Source of the DNA: Actinoplanes octamycinicus
GTDB lineage: Bacteria > Actinomycetota > Actinomycetes > Mycobacteriales > Micromonosporaceae
Length of the DNA stretch: 64,000 nt
Direction: 5' to 3'
Assembly (NCBI RefSeq): GCF_014205225.1
Contig: NZ_JACHNB010000001.1
Span: 7,049,501-7,113,500 of the forward strand
The notes under the pieces are model-generated. The model had not been told where the DNA came from. It saw nothing but the letters and a program-made list of their open reading frames with translations, and searched no databases. The number at the start of each line of letters is the position of its first letter. Within the stretch, counting starts at the first letter, position 1. This document shows positions 8,287 through 18,278 of this stretch, piece after piece. The position numbers and the translations under genes were made by a program.

Positions 8287-9053
8287 GCGAACCCGGTGGC
8301 CACGACATTCCCCGGCTGCACTTGGCCGTCGAGTCCACCACGGATTGCTGCACAGTGACGCTCAGCGGTGAACTCGACCAACTCACGGCCCCGTCACTGG
8401 TGCAACTGCTGGACAACGCCGCCAGCGGTATCCCGCACCTGGTCCTGGACGTGGCGCAGCTCAGCTTCTGCGATCTTGCCGGCCTGCGTGCCCTGCTGCA
8501 CGCACACCAGACCGCCAGCGAACGCGGCCTCGCCCTGGCCGTACGCAACCCGCCCGCGCATGTCATGTGGCTGCTACACATCACCGGCACTACGGATCAT
8601 CTCCTCGGCGACCGGGTCACCATCGGCGACGAGATAGATGTTGGCACCGGCGACCAACCGACACGCTGGCCCAGCACGACCGACGCCACCCGTGCGTCAC
8701 TGCGTGACCCTGATACCAGGCAGGTCCCGACGGACAACGCTGACGATCGGGATCGCCGCGCCGACGATCGGGATCGCCGCGCCGACGAGCGGGATCGCCG
8801 CGCCGACGAGCGGGATCGCCGCGCCGACGAGCGGGATCGCCGCGCCGACGAGCGGGATCGCCGCGCCGACGATCGGGATCTACTCGATCAGGAACGCAGA
8901 CGGCTCATGGAAGAACGAGCACACCGGGTAGGTGAGCATCAACGGTGGGAAGACATCCGCGAAGACCTTGCCAACATCAGAGAACGCGACCTCGAACGAC
9001 GCGAAGCCGCGGACACGAAACCACCTCTGCAAGACGGTCCGCGAGAACCTTGA
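8283..9053 (+). CDS. STAS-domain (anti-anti-sigma-like) protein with charged heptad-repeat tail
   Basis: 256 aa. Residues 10-110 form an STAS domain (TDCCTVTLSGELDQLTA, then LVLDVAQLSFCDLAGLRALL). At the phospho-acceptor position the usual D-S-S/T-G is D-L-A-G, so this copy probably cannot be switched by serine phosphorylation. Residues 150-200 repeat the heptad D-[DE]-R-D-R-R-A six times plus a partial copy, encoded by a 21-bp tandem repeat, and lead into a charged helical tail predicted to be coiled coil. The start overlaps the stop of the STAS/ATPase gene. The repeat length may vary between strains. The IS481-type element begins 15 bp after the stop. Confidence 0.82.
   Translation: MSEPGGHDIPRLHLAVESTTDCCTVTLSGELDQLTAPSLVQLLDNAASGIPHLVLDVAQLSFCDLAGLRALLHAHQTASERGLALAVRNPPAHVMWLLHITGTTDHLLGDRVTIGDEIDVGTGDQPTRWPSTTDATRASLRDPDTRQVPTDNADDRDRRADDRDRRADERDRRADERDRRADERDRRADERDRRADDRDLLDQERRRLMEERAHRVGEHQRWEDIREDLANIRERDLERREAADTKPPLQDGPREP
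8742..8880 (+). repeat. 21-bp tandem repeat inside the STAS gene
   Basis: Six complete 21-bp units begin at 8742, 8763, 8784, 8805, 8826 and 8847, with a partial unit at 8868. Units 1, 2 and the partial one begin GACGATCGG; units 3-6 begin GACGAGCGG. They keep the frame and encode a heptad, consistent with slipped-strand expansion under coding selection. Confidence 0.95.
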
Positions 9054-9063
9054 CGAGGCTGAG

Positions 9064-10062
9064 CTAGGTGTGCTGTCCAGGGACGTTGGTCAACCTGGTG
9101 ATGGGTGGCAGGCCGCCGGTGGCGGTGTGGGGTCGATGGTGATTGTAGTGATGCAGGAAGGCCGGTAGGGCCTTCCTGCGGGCCTGTTCCGAGTTGTAGT
9201 GCCGGGCGATGGCCCATCCCTCGGTCAAGGTGCGGTGAAACCGCTCTACCTTGCCGTTGGTCTGCGGCCGGTACGGGCGGGTCTTCTTCGCGGTGATGCC
9301 GAGGTCGACGCAGGCGTCACGCCAGGCGAACGATTTGTAGGCCGAGCCGTTGTCCGACAGCACCCGTTCGACGGTGACGCCTCGGTCAGCGAACCAGGCG
9401 ACGGCGTGGCGTAGCACGTCGATGGCGGTGACGGCTTTCTCGTCGTCGCGGATCTCGGCGTAGGCGACTCGGGAGTGGTCATCAACGACGGTATGCACGA
9501 ACGCGGTGCCCATCTGCGGCTCGTAGACCTTGTTGCGGACGCCGGTGCGCCGGGCGGTCGTCTGCCGGTTGCGTTCGCCTTGCAGCCGGCCGACGTAGCG
9601 CCATCCGCCGCCGTCGGGGATGTTGCCGTACTTGGTGACATCCACGTGCAGCATCGCCCCGGGATGCGGGTGTTCGTAACGGCGCACGGGTTCGCCGGTG
9701 ACCCGGTCGATATGGCTGAGCCGGTTGAGCCGACAACGCAGCAGGACGGCGTGCACGGTCGAGGCCGGTAACCCGAGGCGTCCGCCGATCTGTACCGGGC
9801 CGAGACGCTGTTTCCACCGCAGGTGCACGATCTTGCGAACCGTTGGTCGTGGGGTCCTGGCCGGGCTGCGATGCGGCCGTGACGAGCGGTCCTGCATACC
9901 GTCGGCACCGGCTTCGGCGTAGCGGTCGGCCCAGCGTTTCGCGGTACGCCACGACACCTCGAAACGCCTTGCTGCCGCGGCGATCGACCAGCCGTCGTCC
10001 ACGACCAGACGTGCCAGGCGCAGACGTGCGCGAGGGGTCAAAGCAGCATTACGGTGAGGCAC
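9064..10062 (-). CDS. IS481-family transposase
   Basis: DDE transposase of 332 aa from GTG 10062, which has AGGAGG 5 nt upstream; a longer in-frame start at 10125 is less likely. The N-terminal helix-turn-helix region (RLARLVVDDGWSIAAAARRF) is followed by the rve core: first Asp in HVDVTKYG, second in LSDNGSAYKS, and Glu in NGKVERFHRTL. It ends HYNHHRPHTATGG, typical of the family. Its stop codon is supplied by the target-site duplication rather than by the element. Confidence 0.96.
   Translation of the reverse strand: MPHRNAALTPRARLRLARLVVDDGWSIAAAARRFEVSWRTAKRWADRYAEAGADGMQDRSSRPHRSPARTPRPTVRKIVHLRWKQRLGPVQIGGRLGLPASTVHAVLLRCRLNRLSHIDRVTGEPVRRYEHPHPGAMLHVDVTKYGNIPDGGGWRYVGRLQGERNRQTTARRTGVRNKVYEPQMGTAFVHTVVDDHSRVAYAEIRDDEKAVTAIDVLRHAVAWFADRGVTVERVLSDNGSAYKSFAWRDACVDLGITAKKTRPYRPQTNGKVERFHRTLTEGWAIARHYNSEQARRKALPAFLHHYNHHRPHTATGGLPPITRLTNVPGQHT
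9069..9091. repeat. left inverted repeat of the IS481-type element
   Basis: Begins TGTGCTGTCCAGGGACGTTG and ends at GTC. Pairs with 10162-10184 with one mismatch in 23. Confidence 0.93.
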
Positions 10063-10161
10063 GAAGGCCTCCTGGTTGCCGGAGCGGTTCCTAGACAGCT
10101 CCACTCCACAACCGGAGGCCTTCACCCGTCCAGACCTCAGATCAGGTCGTCACACAACCTC

Positions 10162-10184
10162 GACCAACCTCCCTGGACAGCACA
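10162..10184. repeat. right inverted repeat of the IS481-type element
   Basis: The reverse complement begins TGTGCTGTCCAGGGAGGTTG. The base after it starts the second copy of the 6-bp duplication GCTAGG. Confidence 0.93.
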
Positions 10185-10185
10185 G

Positions 10186-10368
10186 CTAGGCCGCCTTCAG
10201 CACCGACGGGTCTGCCTTGACTCTCTTCGCTCTACTGATCCGGCGGGTCATGAGGGTGATGTTGGCCCAGGTGATGTGGGCCTCGGCATGCTCGGGCAGC
10301 CGTTCGTAGTCGCGGGAATTTCGGCGGGCACGCATCAGCCAGGACAGTGACCGCTCCACGATCCACCT
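10186..10368 (-). pseudogene. C-terminal 60 codons of an IS5-family transposase (second half of a split gene)
   Basis: The minus-strand reading starts RWIVERSLSWLMRARR, continues DYERLPEHAEAHITWANITL, and ends at TAG 10188-10186. It contains the conserved Glu (VERS) of the IS5 DDE triad and lacks everything before it. The missing N-terminal 227 codons are found at 18330-19010, ending exactly at the preceding codon (KVLPR). Joined, the two give a 287-aa transposase with the frame intact, so this is one gene interrupted by the segment 10369-18329. Confidence 0.88.
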
Positions 10369-10377
10369 ACTAGTTAC

Positions 10378-10385
10378 GTGGAATC
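10378..10385. repeat. left terminal inverted motif of the 8-kb element
   Basis: GTGGAATC, matched by GATTCCAC at 18317-18324 near the other end. Flanking bases match only partly. It may be a recombinase core or arm site. Confidence 0.5.
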
Positions 10386-10438
10386 AGCTGGCAGGAAGAT
10401 TCTTGCTTGCCGTACGACCACGGAACTGAGGTGAGCTG

Positions 10439-11512
10439 TTGAGCGCTGAAACGGTGTTGCAGCACAAGTGGCCGGTGCTCGAGCGCCACGAGCGGGCCGC
10501 CGAGTGGCTGCAGGTCTGGACCGATCTCGGCCGGGCACCGAGGACAATCGACGCCTATGCGCGCGGCCTCGCTGAGTACCTGGCGATGTGCGACCGCACG
10601 GACGTGGACCCGCTCACCGCGAACCGCGCACACATAGCCGTGTACGTGCGAGAGCTGACGTCGCGTCCCAGCCACCGCGGCGCCAACGTCATCTCAATCG
10701 ACTCCGGCTCGGGCCTGGCCAACGCCACCATCCAGCAGCGGCTGGTACCGGTCCGGCTGTTCTACGACTACTTGATGGAGGAAGGGCTGCGAGAGTCCAA
10801 CCCGGTCGGCCGCGGCCGCTACACGCCGTGCCGGCGCCGGGGCGGGCACGAGCGCGGACTGGTCCCCAGAGTGACGAAGCTGCCGTGGATCCCGACCGAG
10901 CAACAGTGGCTCGCGATTCTGGACGTCGCCGCGGCCGAGTCGATCCGCAATCGCGTCATGCTCGCCCTGGCCTACGACGCGGCGCTACGGCGAGAGGAGC
11001 TGTGCTCACTGCGCACCGACGACCTGGACCCCGCGCACCGCACGCTGCGCGTGCGGGCGGAGACGACGAAGAACCGGTTGGAGCGGGTCGTGCCGTACTC
11101 GGCGCCGACCGGGGTCCTGCTCTCGGGGTATCTGGCGCACCGAGCAACGATCAGCCGGGCCCGCGGCCCGCTGTTTCTGTCCGAATCGCGGCGCAATCAC
11201 GCCCACCCATTGAGCTTGTGGACGTGGTCGAAGGTGATCCGGCGCATCGCGCTCGCCGCCGAGATTCCCCGGTTCTCCACCCACACCACGCGACACCTGT
11301 GCTTGACCGATCTGGCCCGGATGGGCTGGGAGTTGCACGCGATCGCCACCTTCGCCGGCCACCGCAACACCGAGTCGACGCTCACCTACATCCACCTGTC
11401 CGGCCGGGACCTCGCTGCCAAGCTCAACCGCGGTATGGAGCAGATCCATGGCTGGCGCGTGACGATGCTGGCCCGCCTGGGCGAGCCCGCCGACGGGGCG
11501 GCCTCGCGATGA
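10439..11512 (+). CDS. tyrosine recombinase, TnpA-like (Tn554 family layout)
   Basis: 357-aa site-specific recombinase beginning at TTG 10439 behind GAGGTGAG. The N-terminal SAM-like core-binding domain is at residues 15-120 and the catalytic domain follows. The catalytic set is visible: Arg184 (ALRREEL), His282 and Arg285 (HTTRH), His308 (AGHRN) and nucleophile Tyr317 (LTYIH). Length matches Tn554 TnpA (about 360 aa). The stop overlaps the start of the second recombinase (ATGA), so the two are translated as a unit and probably act together in excision and insertion of the element. Confidence 0.92.
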   Translation: MSAETVLQHKWPVLERHERAAEWLQVWTDLGRAPRTIDAYARGLAEYLAMCDRTDVDPLTANRAHIAVYVRELTSRPSHRGANVISIDSGSGLANATIQQRLVPVRLFYDYLMEEGLRESNPVGRGRYTPCRRRGGHERGLVPRVTKLPWIPTEQQWLAILDVAAAESIRNRVMLALAYDAALRREELCSLRTDDLDPAHRTLRVRAETTKNRLERVVPYSAPTGVLLSGYLAHRATISRARGPLFLSESRRNHAHPLSLWTWSKVIRRIALAAEIPRFSTHTTRHLCLTDLARMGWELHAIATFAGHRNTESTLTYIHLSGRDLAAKLNRGMEQIHGWRVTMLARLGEPADGAASR

Positions 11513-13841
11513 CCGCACTGTTCCAGGCGTCCGCCGTCGCGACGGACGCGGCCCGGTCCTGGCCGTGGCCAGTCCGCCCGGACCGCTACGACCGGCGTCC
11601 CGAGCTCACCGACGCGGAACGAGAGGCACTTGTCTGCTTAGGGACGGACCTGCGCCGACGCCCTGGTGGCTACGACGCCCAGGCCTTTCACTGGCAGGCC
11701 GTGGGGCGGTTGCTCCGCCCGCTCGACGACGTGCGCTCATCGCTGTGGTGTCCCGATGACGGCTGGTACCGCCGTGGTGCCGACGACGCCATCGCCCTGA
11801 TTCTCCTGCGCTCTGTCGAACACGGCCGGACGGTCTGGACCTGGTCGACCGAGGATTGGCTTGCTCTGATCGGCAGCAGTGCCAGCCAGTTCGCCGCGAA
11901 CGCGCCAGGATGGGCCGGGAAGACCGCGCGCCCATATCTTGCCTCCTACGCCTACCTGCTCAGCGGCTTCACCGAGTTCGACCGGCTGGGCCGTTTCCAG
12001 CGCCTGCCGCTGGCCTGGCGCGTGTTCGGCAAAGATCGCGTCGACGAGACGCAACAGCAGGTGGCGCACGTGCTTCGCGGCTGGGGCTATCAGATTGAGG
12101 ACGACGTCGACTCCCGGATCTCTCCGGTCCTGTGTCAGGCGCTCCTGCTCAACCGCAGCCCGATGCTGCACGATCTGACCACCGAAGCGTTCCACCGGAT
12201 CCGGCAGCACCCTGACATGCCCGAGCGGTATCTCGGCGCCCTGTACGGGATCCAGCGAGCAGCGGCCGCCCTCGGCCACTGCTCCTCGCCGCCGCCTCCG
12301 AACCGCCAGCGGATGCCCGCCATCGAGGGCGCCTCCAGTTCGTGGACCGAATGGCTCGAACGCTGGCACACCACCTCCACGTTGTCGCCCAAGGTCCGCA
12401 ACAACCACCGCTCCGTGCTGTCGAAGGTCGGACGCTGGCTCTCCACCGAACACCCGCAGATCACAGAGCCGACGCAATGGACCCGGCAGATCTGCGCGGC
12501 GTGGGTCGCCGCGGTCGACAACCTCCGGGTCGGCGACTACGTCCAGCAGCTCGCCGCCCACGAGAAACGGGCGGGCCAGCCGGTCACACCACACACCAAG
12601 GCGGGCTACCTCACCGCGACCCGGGTGTTCTTCCGTGACCTGCAGGAATGGGAGTGGATCCCCCGCCGGTTCGACCCCCTACGCGCCCTGTCCACGCCCA
12701 GAACTATCCACGCGATGCTCGGACCCGATCCCCGCGTCATCGCCGACGACATCTGGGCCAAACTGCTGTGGGCCGGACTCAACATCGAACCCGAAGACCT
12801 GCCTACCAGCCTCAACAGCCTGCGCTACCCGCTCGAACTGCTCCGGGCCCTATCGCTGACCTGGTTGTTCAGCGGCCTGCGCAGCAACGAGATCGTCCGC
12901 CTCCGCGTCGGCTGCGTCCGCTGGCAGCACGACGGCTTCCCGATCCCCGGAGACTCCGACGAGGTGCTGGCCCGCGACGCGGTCTGCCTGCTCGACGTCC
13001 CCACCCACAAGACCGGCACCTCGTTCACCAAACCCATCGACCCGATCCTGGGCAAGGCAATCGAGACATGGCAGAACCTCCGGCCGCAGCAACCCCGCAT
13101 GTTGGATCGCAAGACCAGCGAGCACGTCGACCTGCTCTTCGCCACGAGAGCCCGCCGAGTCGCCAACACCTACCTCAACGGCACGATCATCCGGGCACTC
13201 TGCCGCAAGGCCGGCGTCCCCACCGCCGATGTCCGCGGCAACATCACCAGCCACCGCGCCCGGTCAACCATCGCCAGCCAGCTCTACAACGCCAAGGAAC
13301 CCATGACCCTGTTCGAGCTGCAAGCCTGGCTCGGCCACCGCAGCCCCGATCCACCCAGCACTACGCGAAGATCACCCCAAACACACTGGCCAGGGCCTAC
13401 AACGACGCCGGCTACTTCGCCCGCAACGTCCGCACCATCGAGGTCCTCGTCGACCGCGACGCCGTCACCAGCGGCGCCGCAGCTGCCGGCGAGCCCTGGC
13501 AGTACTACGACATGGGACACGGCTACTGCACCTACACGTTCTTCGAGCAATGCCAGCACCGCATGGCCTGCGCCCGCTGCGACTTCTACACGCCGAAAGC
13601 GTCATCCAAGGGCCAGCTGCTCGAGGCCAAAGACAACCTCCAACGCATGCTGGCCAGCATCCCACTCACCGACGACGAACGCGCCGCAGTCGACGACGGC
13701 CAGGCCGCCCTCGACAAGTTGCTCGAACGGCTCGTCGACGTCCCCACCCCGGCCGGCGCCACCCCGCGACAGATCGGAGCGCCTGGCACAGCAGCCCTGC
13801 TCCCGATCCTCGCCATCACGAAACGCCGTGACGATGAGTAA
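11509..13841 (+). pseudogene. large tyrosine recombinase, TnpB-like, with a frameshift near 13347
   Basis: The reading from ATG 11509 covers about 610 codons up to FELQAWLGHRSP, then leaves the homologous frame. STQHYAKITPNTLARAYNDA and the C-terminus resume in another frame and end at TAA 13841. One base appears missing in CAGCCCCGATCC (13341-13352). Repaired, the protein is about 777 aa with catalytic Arg in SGLRSNEI, SHRARST, GHRS and the tyrosine in QHY. It has a C-terminal cysteine cluster (CTYTFFEQCQHRMACARC). The nucleophile Tyr lies beyond the break, so the gene as given cannot make an active enzyme unless the shift is a sequence error. Confidence 0.85.
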
Positions 13842-13920
13842 GCGTGAGGGGGTAAGGCGCCGCCATCTGCCAGCTCGTTCTTCTGCCGATGATAGGGCGT
13901 TCGCCAAACGCCTGAATTGA
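13834..13920 (+). CDS. 28-codon vestigial third ORF (possible tnpC stub)
   Basis: Starts at an ATG inside ATGAGTAA, overlapping the stop of the second recombinase, and reads MSKREGVRRRHLPARSSADD before TGA at 13920. Tn554-type elements carry a third small gene here (TnpC, about 125 aa), so this may be its truncated start. It is too short to support by composition. Confidence 0.3.
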   Translation: MSKREGVRRRHLPARSSADDRAFAKRLN

Positions 13921-13941
13921 TACCGCCCTTACGGAGGTCAG

Positions 13942-14388
13942 GGGACAAGACCGTAGCCGCTCGCAGTCTCGCATGCGATCAAGACCGATATTACGGGGCC
14001 CAGTAAAACCCCAGCTGCCGTGATCCTGCGCAGGTTGACAAAACCGTGCAGGAATACACAGAAGGATCATCCAAAAAACACAGCTGATAATTGCGATGAT
14101 GATGGGGTGGGCGCTGAACGCAGGATCGTCGGACTTTAGGCAGGGCTTGCTCGAATCGGGTTCACTACTGCAATTTGCTTCGAATCGAGTTAAGAAGTAT
14201 GTCCCTCGCACGCACCCTAGTAGCAGGAATACAACCATCGCGGCGGTCCCGAGGGCAAGAGGAGCGCGTCTCGGTGGCTCCGGGAGGCGCCCCGAGTGAC
14301 CGATACCTGGCGAGGAGATCATTAAGGCTACAATAGCCGCCGAACCGATCCCCCGCAGGAAATCAGTTCGATGTTCTCGCTTCTGCAC
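13942..14388 (-). CDS. putative small membrane protein, C-terminus uncertain
   Basis: The ORF from 14388 shows three hydrophobic segments: near residues 12-30 (GIGSAAIVALMISSPGIG), 50-66 (AAMVVFLLLGCVRGTYF) and 95-112 (IIIAIISCVFWMILLCI). A Cys/Ser-rich loop lies between the last two. The open frame continues to 13816, antisense to the recombinase end, so the last 40 residues may be read-through beyond a truncation; I therefore give the end as uncertain. Base composition is lower in GC than the neighbours. I do not recognise a family. It lies within the 8-kb element as probable cargo. Confidence 0.4.
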
Positions 14389-14444
14389 AGTCGCCGACTT
14401 GCTGAACTGCCGATGTGAGATGGTTGTTGGCGGTTTCGGATCGG

Positions 14445-15104
14445 TCAGGTCGAGGCGCGAATCTTGAGTTCAGCTCGTGTACCTTCCGCGTATTCCCGCA
14501 GGATATCCAATGCCTCATTTCTGTCATTCCGAGCGGCGTTGGCCACGCGGACCACATCCTGAACCAGCTTTCCGATCCACGGACTCTCTCCGGCGTGCAC
14601 GGTGGCCAACGCCTGAATGGTGTCGACTATCGGCAGCGCCTGATCAAGATCATCGGTCAGAACCCGCAGATAAAATAATGCTTCAAGATCTCGTACGCTC
14701 TCCGGATTATCCTGTACTTTCCGCTCCACGAGAGCGACGCAACTCGTCAACGAATCATGCTGTTCGAAAAACGGCATCGCCACATCGACGATCCGCTCGT
14801 GGAACTGTTCCATGACGGGCCCTGCATCCTCCAGGGATTCCGGCAGCACCCAAGCCTCCCAGCCTGCGGCACGTTGAAGATCAATAGAGGAGATCCCGCT
14901 AAAAGCGCGGAACGGCCGCACCAGGAGTTGTGTCAGAGCGACAACACTGAAGTGCCGTGAGCCCGGCCGGGTAGACATGACCAGTCCCGGCCACAGCCAC
15001 TCGAAGGGAACCGGGTACAGCAACGCCCCGTGGGCCTGCCATCGGCCGTTCAGCCGTGGCAAAACATATCGCTTGACCGCCCGGTGCCATTCCAGTGACT
15101 TCAC
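14445..15104 (-). CDS. hypothetical protein in mobile-element cargo
   Basis: About 219 aa from GTG 15104 (MKSLEWHRAVKRYVLPRLNG), which has AAGGTGG upstream; an in-frame start at 15197 would add 31 residues. The N-terminal half is rich in aromatic residues (PVPFEWLWPGLVMSTRPGSR) and resembles DUF4304-like small proteins in feel. The C-terminal half is helical with no membrane segment and ends in charged residues. I cannot assign a function. Codon use is less GC-biased than the genome around it, which fits acquisition with the 8-kb element. Confidence 0.6.
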   Translation of the reverse strand: MKSLEWHRAVKRYVLPRLNGRWQAHGALLYPVPFEWLWPGLVMSTRPGSRHFSVVALTQLLVRPFRAFSGISSIDLQRAAGWEAWVLPESLEDAGPVMEQFHERIVDVAMPFFEQHDSLTSCVALVERKVQDNPESVRDLEALFYLRVLTDDLDQALPIVDTIQALATVHAGESPWIGKLVQDVVRVANAARNDRNEALDILREYAEGTRAELKIRAST

Positions 15105-15346
15105 GTCCTCACCACCTTCGCTGCTTTCAGTCAACACCCCCAGACCTGGTTTGGCTGCTTCTTCGAGAAGCGCCCATGGATTGGGGGCGGCTCTCACAGT
15201 GTTACCCGAGCGCGAGATGATGCTGTGATTTGCTTATTCGTACGGACGGTTCCGTCACCCGATAATGAACAGATGTGCGAAGCTGTCAGCGTCTGTACGC
15301 AGTGAGAATCGGCTACTTGAGTGTAGGTAATGGCACCGTGTTCGAG

Positions 15347-16324
15347 TCACTCACATGCCGCTGAGCAGGTGTTTAGCAGCTCGGCGTGGTGATCTACGAG
15401 CGTTCCGGCATTGCCATGCTTACATCGCTGCTTCGTCGCTCCACCACGTGACAGTCGCTGCGCCGTTTCAGTGACGTCTACGGCTGGCGGACAGGTGCCG
15501 TAGGCCCGGCGAATCTCCTGTTCGAGGACCTCACGAATCTCGGGAACCTCGCCCTCACAGGCAAGACCCACCAAGATCGGGCCGATGATGTAGTCGTACC
15601 CACCGGGCGCGGCGCCCGGGGCCACGACGCGGCCGGGGTTCCAATCGGTCATGAATTGCCGAACGACGCCGATCGCTCGGTGATGCGCGGCGGCCATCGT
15701 CCGGATCTGGTCGTCGGGGTCGCTCATCAGCTCAGCGGTCAGGGCGCTCACCCGATCGACGTTCATGCCGGCGATCTCGCGGGTCACCGCATACAGGGCG
15801 TAGAAACGGGTATCAGCGTCCTCGTCATGGCAGAGCCGAATCAACGCGTCGGCCGCAGCGGGTTCCACGGTCCTGAGATCCACCAGGTTCGTCAGATTCG
15901 CCGCGACGTGAAACCGCAGCCGTTCGTCCGGATGCCCGGCGAGCGCCACGACCTCGAACAGCGCCTCAGCAGCGAAGTGATACCCGAGGGCCGACACGAT
16001 CCAGAGAAGCACAGCCGGCTCGGTCTCCTGCCGCAGTTGGTCTCTCAGCAACGGAATCGTCTCGGCGGTAGACGGCCGACGCCCATCAGGCCCACGTTCA
16101 CCAAGCTCCCGCAGAATCCGCAGACCCAGCACCCGCCGCGTCACGTCGCCGACCTTCACCAACTCGGCCGCGCGTTGGAACACCTCCCGAACCGGCCGCT
16201 GATGCAACGCGACCAGGAACGGCACCGGCGCATCCGGATCGTCTTCCTCGACCTCACGACCAGCCAGATCCATCAGACGCTCAATCGGCAACCGGACAGG
16301 CCCGACCGAACCCAACTCCTTCAT
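15347..16324 (-). CDS. HEAT-repeat protein
   Basis: 325 aa from ATG 16324 (MKELGSVGPVRLPIERLMDL); a longer start at 16381 has less support. The central region, about residues 60-260, is a run of paired helices of HEAT/armadillo type, for example RRVLGLRILRELGERGPDG, AVLLWIVSALGYHFAAEAL and ERLRFHVAANLTNLVDL. These proteins serve as scaffolds for protein binding. The C-terminal 40 residues are Cys/His-containing and not repeat-like. It is cargo of the 8-kb element, upstream of nothing obvious on its strand, so its partner is unknown. Confidence 0.8.
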   Translation of the reverse strand: MKELGSVGPVRLPIERLMDLAGREVEEDDPDAPVPFLVALHQRPVREVFQRAAELVKVGDVTRRVLGLRILRELGERGPDGRRPSTAETIPLLRDQLRQETEPAVLLWIVSALGYHFAAEALFEVVALAGHPDERLRFHVAANLTNLVDLRTVEPAAADALIRLCHDEDADTRFYALYAVTREIAGMNVDRVSALTAELMSDPDDQIRTMAAAHHRAIGVVRQFMTDWNPGRVVAPGAAPGGYDYIIGPILVGLACEGEVPEIREVLEQEIRRAYGTCPPAVDVTETAQRLSRGGATKQRCKHGNAGTLVDHHAELLNTCSAACE

Positions 16325-16414
16325 TCGTTTCAGTCTGCCCCTCGTAGCATTCCCCGCTGCACAGGATCGCAGCCACCCCAAGATCAGACGATCTCATTTG
16401 TCGCGATCCGGCCG

Positions 16415-17215
<801 letters not shown>

Positions 17216-17330
17216 TCATGCGGCGATCATCCGTTTCCTTCGAGAGCTTGAACCGTCGGAGATCGAACAAGATCAACTCGCTCTCATGGTGCGATCCGGG
17301 CACGACGATGATCTCCTCCGGCCTGGTGTG

Positions 17331-18134
17331 TTACGTCGAGCGGTCAGTTCTGGCGACGATTGGGTCGATGGGCTGGTGAGCGCTGTTCTCGGCTTCGAAC
17401 CAGTCGGCGACGTCGAAGGTGCTGCCGCATAGACCGCAGGTTGCCTGCCCGAACAGGTAGGTCAGCCCTTCGGCAAGGAGTATGTCGCCGCCCGCAGCGG
17501 CGGTGTCGTGCATCCATCGGCCTATCCCGGTCAACTCGTCCGGGATGGCCGGCTTTAGTGGGATCCGGTGAATGTCGCCGTCGTTGTAGTGGCGGAACGC
17601 TGAGTAGTGGCCGTACTCGCCGATGACGATCGCCAGGCGAGTTGAGCAGTGGGGGCAGCCCACGTGGTAGTGCTCGTCAGTGAAGTCCATGCTGATCGAA
17701 GCCCAGAACGTGTAGCCGGCGAAGGCCAAGGTGTCCTGCAGCAGCGTGGTGCGCGTGAGGTTGCCGCTGTCGGTCAGGCGGGCTTGAGCAAGGCGATGAA
17801 GAGCCGCTACAGCCTCTGAGTTCGCGCGGACCAGTTCGTCATACAGGTGATTGCGGTGCAGCGTCCGGACGATCACTGCGGCAAGGTCGAGAGCCTGATG
17901 TCGGTCTTTCTCACCGCTGTCCTGTGCGATTCGAGCGAGAGCAGGCAGAGCCGTGAAGCCCTCCTGGACCCAACACTCGGCCTCGACAATGAGTAGGCCT
18001 TCGAGTTCTTTCCAGAGATCGCTGGACGGATGGCATTCGAGACGGTCCAGCAACCGGCCGACGCCAGCGCTGTCATCGTCGGGAATCTGCGGTTCTGGCC
18101 GCCAATACTCGGGCACAGGATGATCAAACACCAC
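17331..18134 (-). CDS. hypothetical zinc-ribbon protein
   Basis: 267 aa from ATG 18134. The first 130 residues are helical and the second half has two Cys pairs, CPHC (VGCPHCSTRLAIVIGEYGHY) and CGLC (ATCGLCGSTFDVADWF), likely one zinc-ribbon site. A Tyr/His-rich stretch between them (GHYSAFRHYNDGDIHRIPL) is conserved-looking. No signal peptide or membrane segment. I do not recognise the family. It is the rightmost cargo gene of the 8-kb element, about 195 bp from its end; that 195 bp shows no gene. Confidence 0.65.
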   Translation of the reverse strand: MVFDHPVPEYWRPEPQIPDDDSAGVGRLLDRLECHPSSDLWKELEGLLIVEAECWVQEGFTALPALARIAQDSGEKDRHQALDLAAVIVRTLHRNHLYDELVRANSEAVAALHRLAQARLTDSGNLTRTTLLQDTLAFAGYTFWASISMDFTDEHYHVGCPHCSTRLAIVIGEYGHYSAFRHYNDGDIHRIPLKPAIPDELTGIGRWMHDTAAAGGDILLAEGLTYLFGQATCGLCGSTFDVADWFEAENSAHQPIDPIVARTDRST

Positions 18135-18278
18135 GAGCTCGTCACGTACTGAACTGCCGCAGATAATGTGTCGCGCTTGTGGCGGGCGCTACTCGGAAGG
18201 GGCGCCAGGGTCGGGTACGCCGCGTGGTTCAGGGCGTGATCCGGCTTCTCACCGCCGTCGTCGGCCGTGACGCCGTCG

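Larger units (their letters stand above)
9069..10184 (-). mobile_element. complete IS481-family insertion sequence, 1116 bp
   Basis: The ends are near-perfect 23-bp inverted repeats (9069-9091 and 10162-10184, starting TGTGCTGTCCAGGGA with one mismatch). They are flanked by a direct duplication of 6 bp, GCTAGG, at 9063-9068 and 10185-10190. The duplication fits NCTAGN, the known target of IS481. The single transposase reads on the minus strand, and its TAG stop lies in the duplicated target outside the element. It inserted exactly at the CTAG stop codon of an older IS5-type transposase fragment. Intact ORF, repeats and duplication suggest a recent and possibly active copy. Confidence 0.95.

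Noticed and set aside
8742..8880. Regular short repeats as a CRISPR array
   Set aside because: Units are directly adjacent with no spacers and keep a reading frame.
10588..13920. Single 1110-codon frame covering both recombinases
   Set aside because: Its first 300 codons are a shadow of the first recombinase; only from 11509 does it carry recombinase homology, and it leaves that frame near 13347.
15339..15348. GTTCGAGTC, resembling a tRNA T-loop and possible attachment site
   Set aside because: No acceptor or anticodon stems can be folded around it, and a similar string at 46830 lies inside a coding gene.
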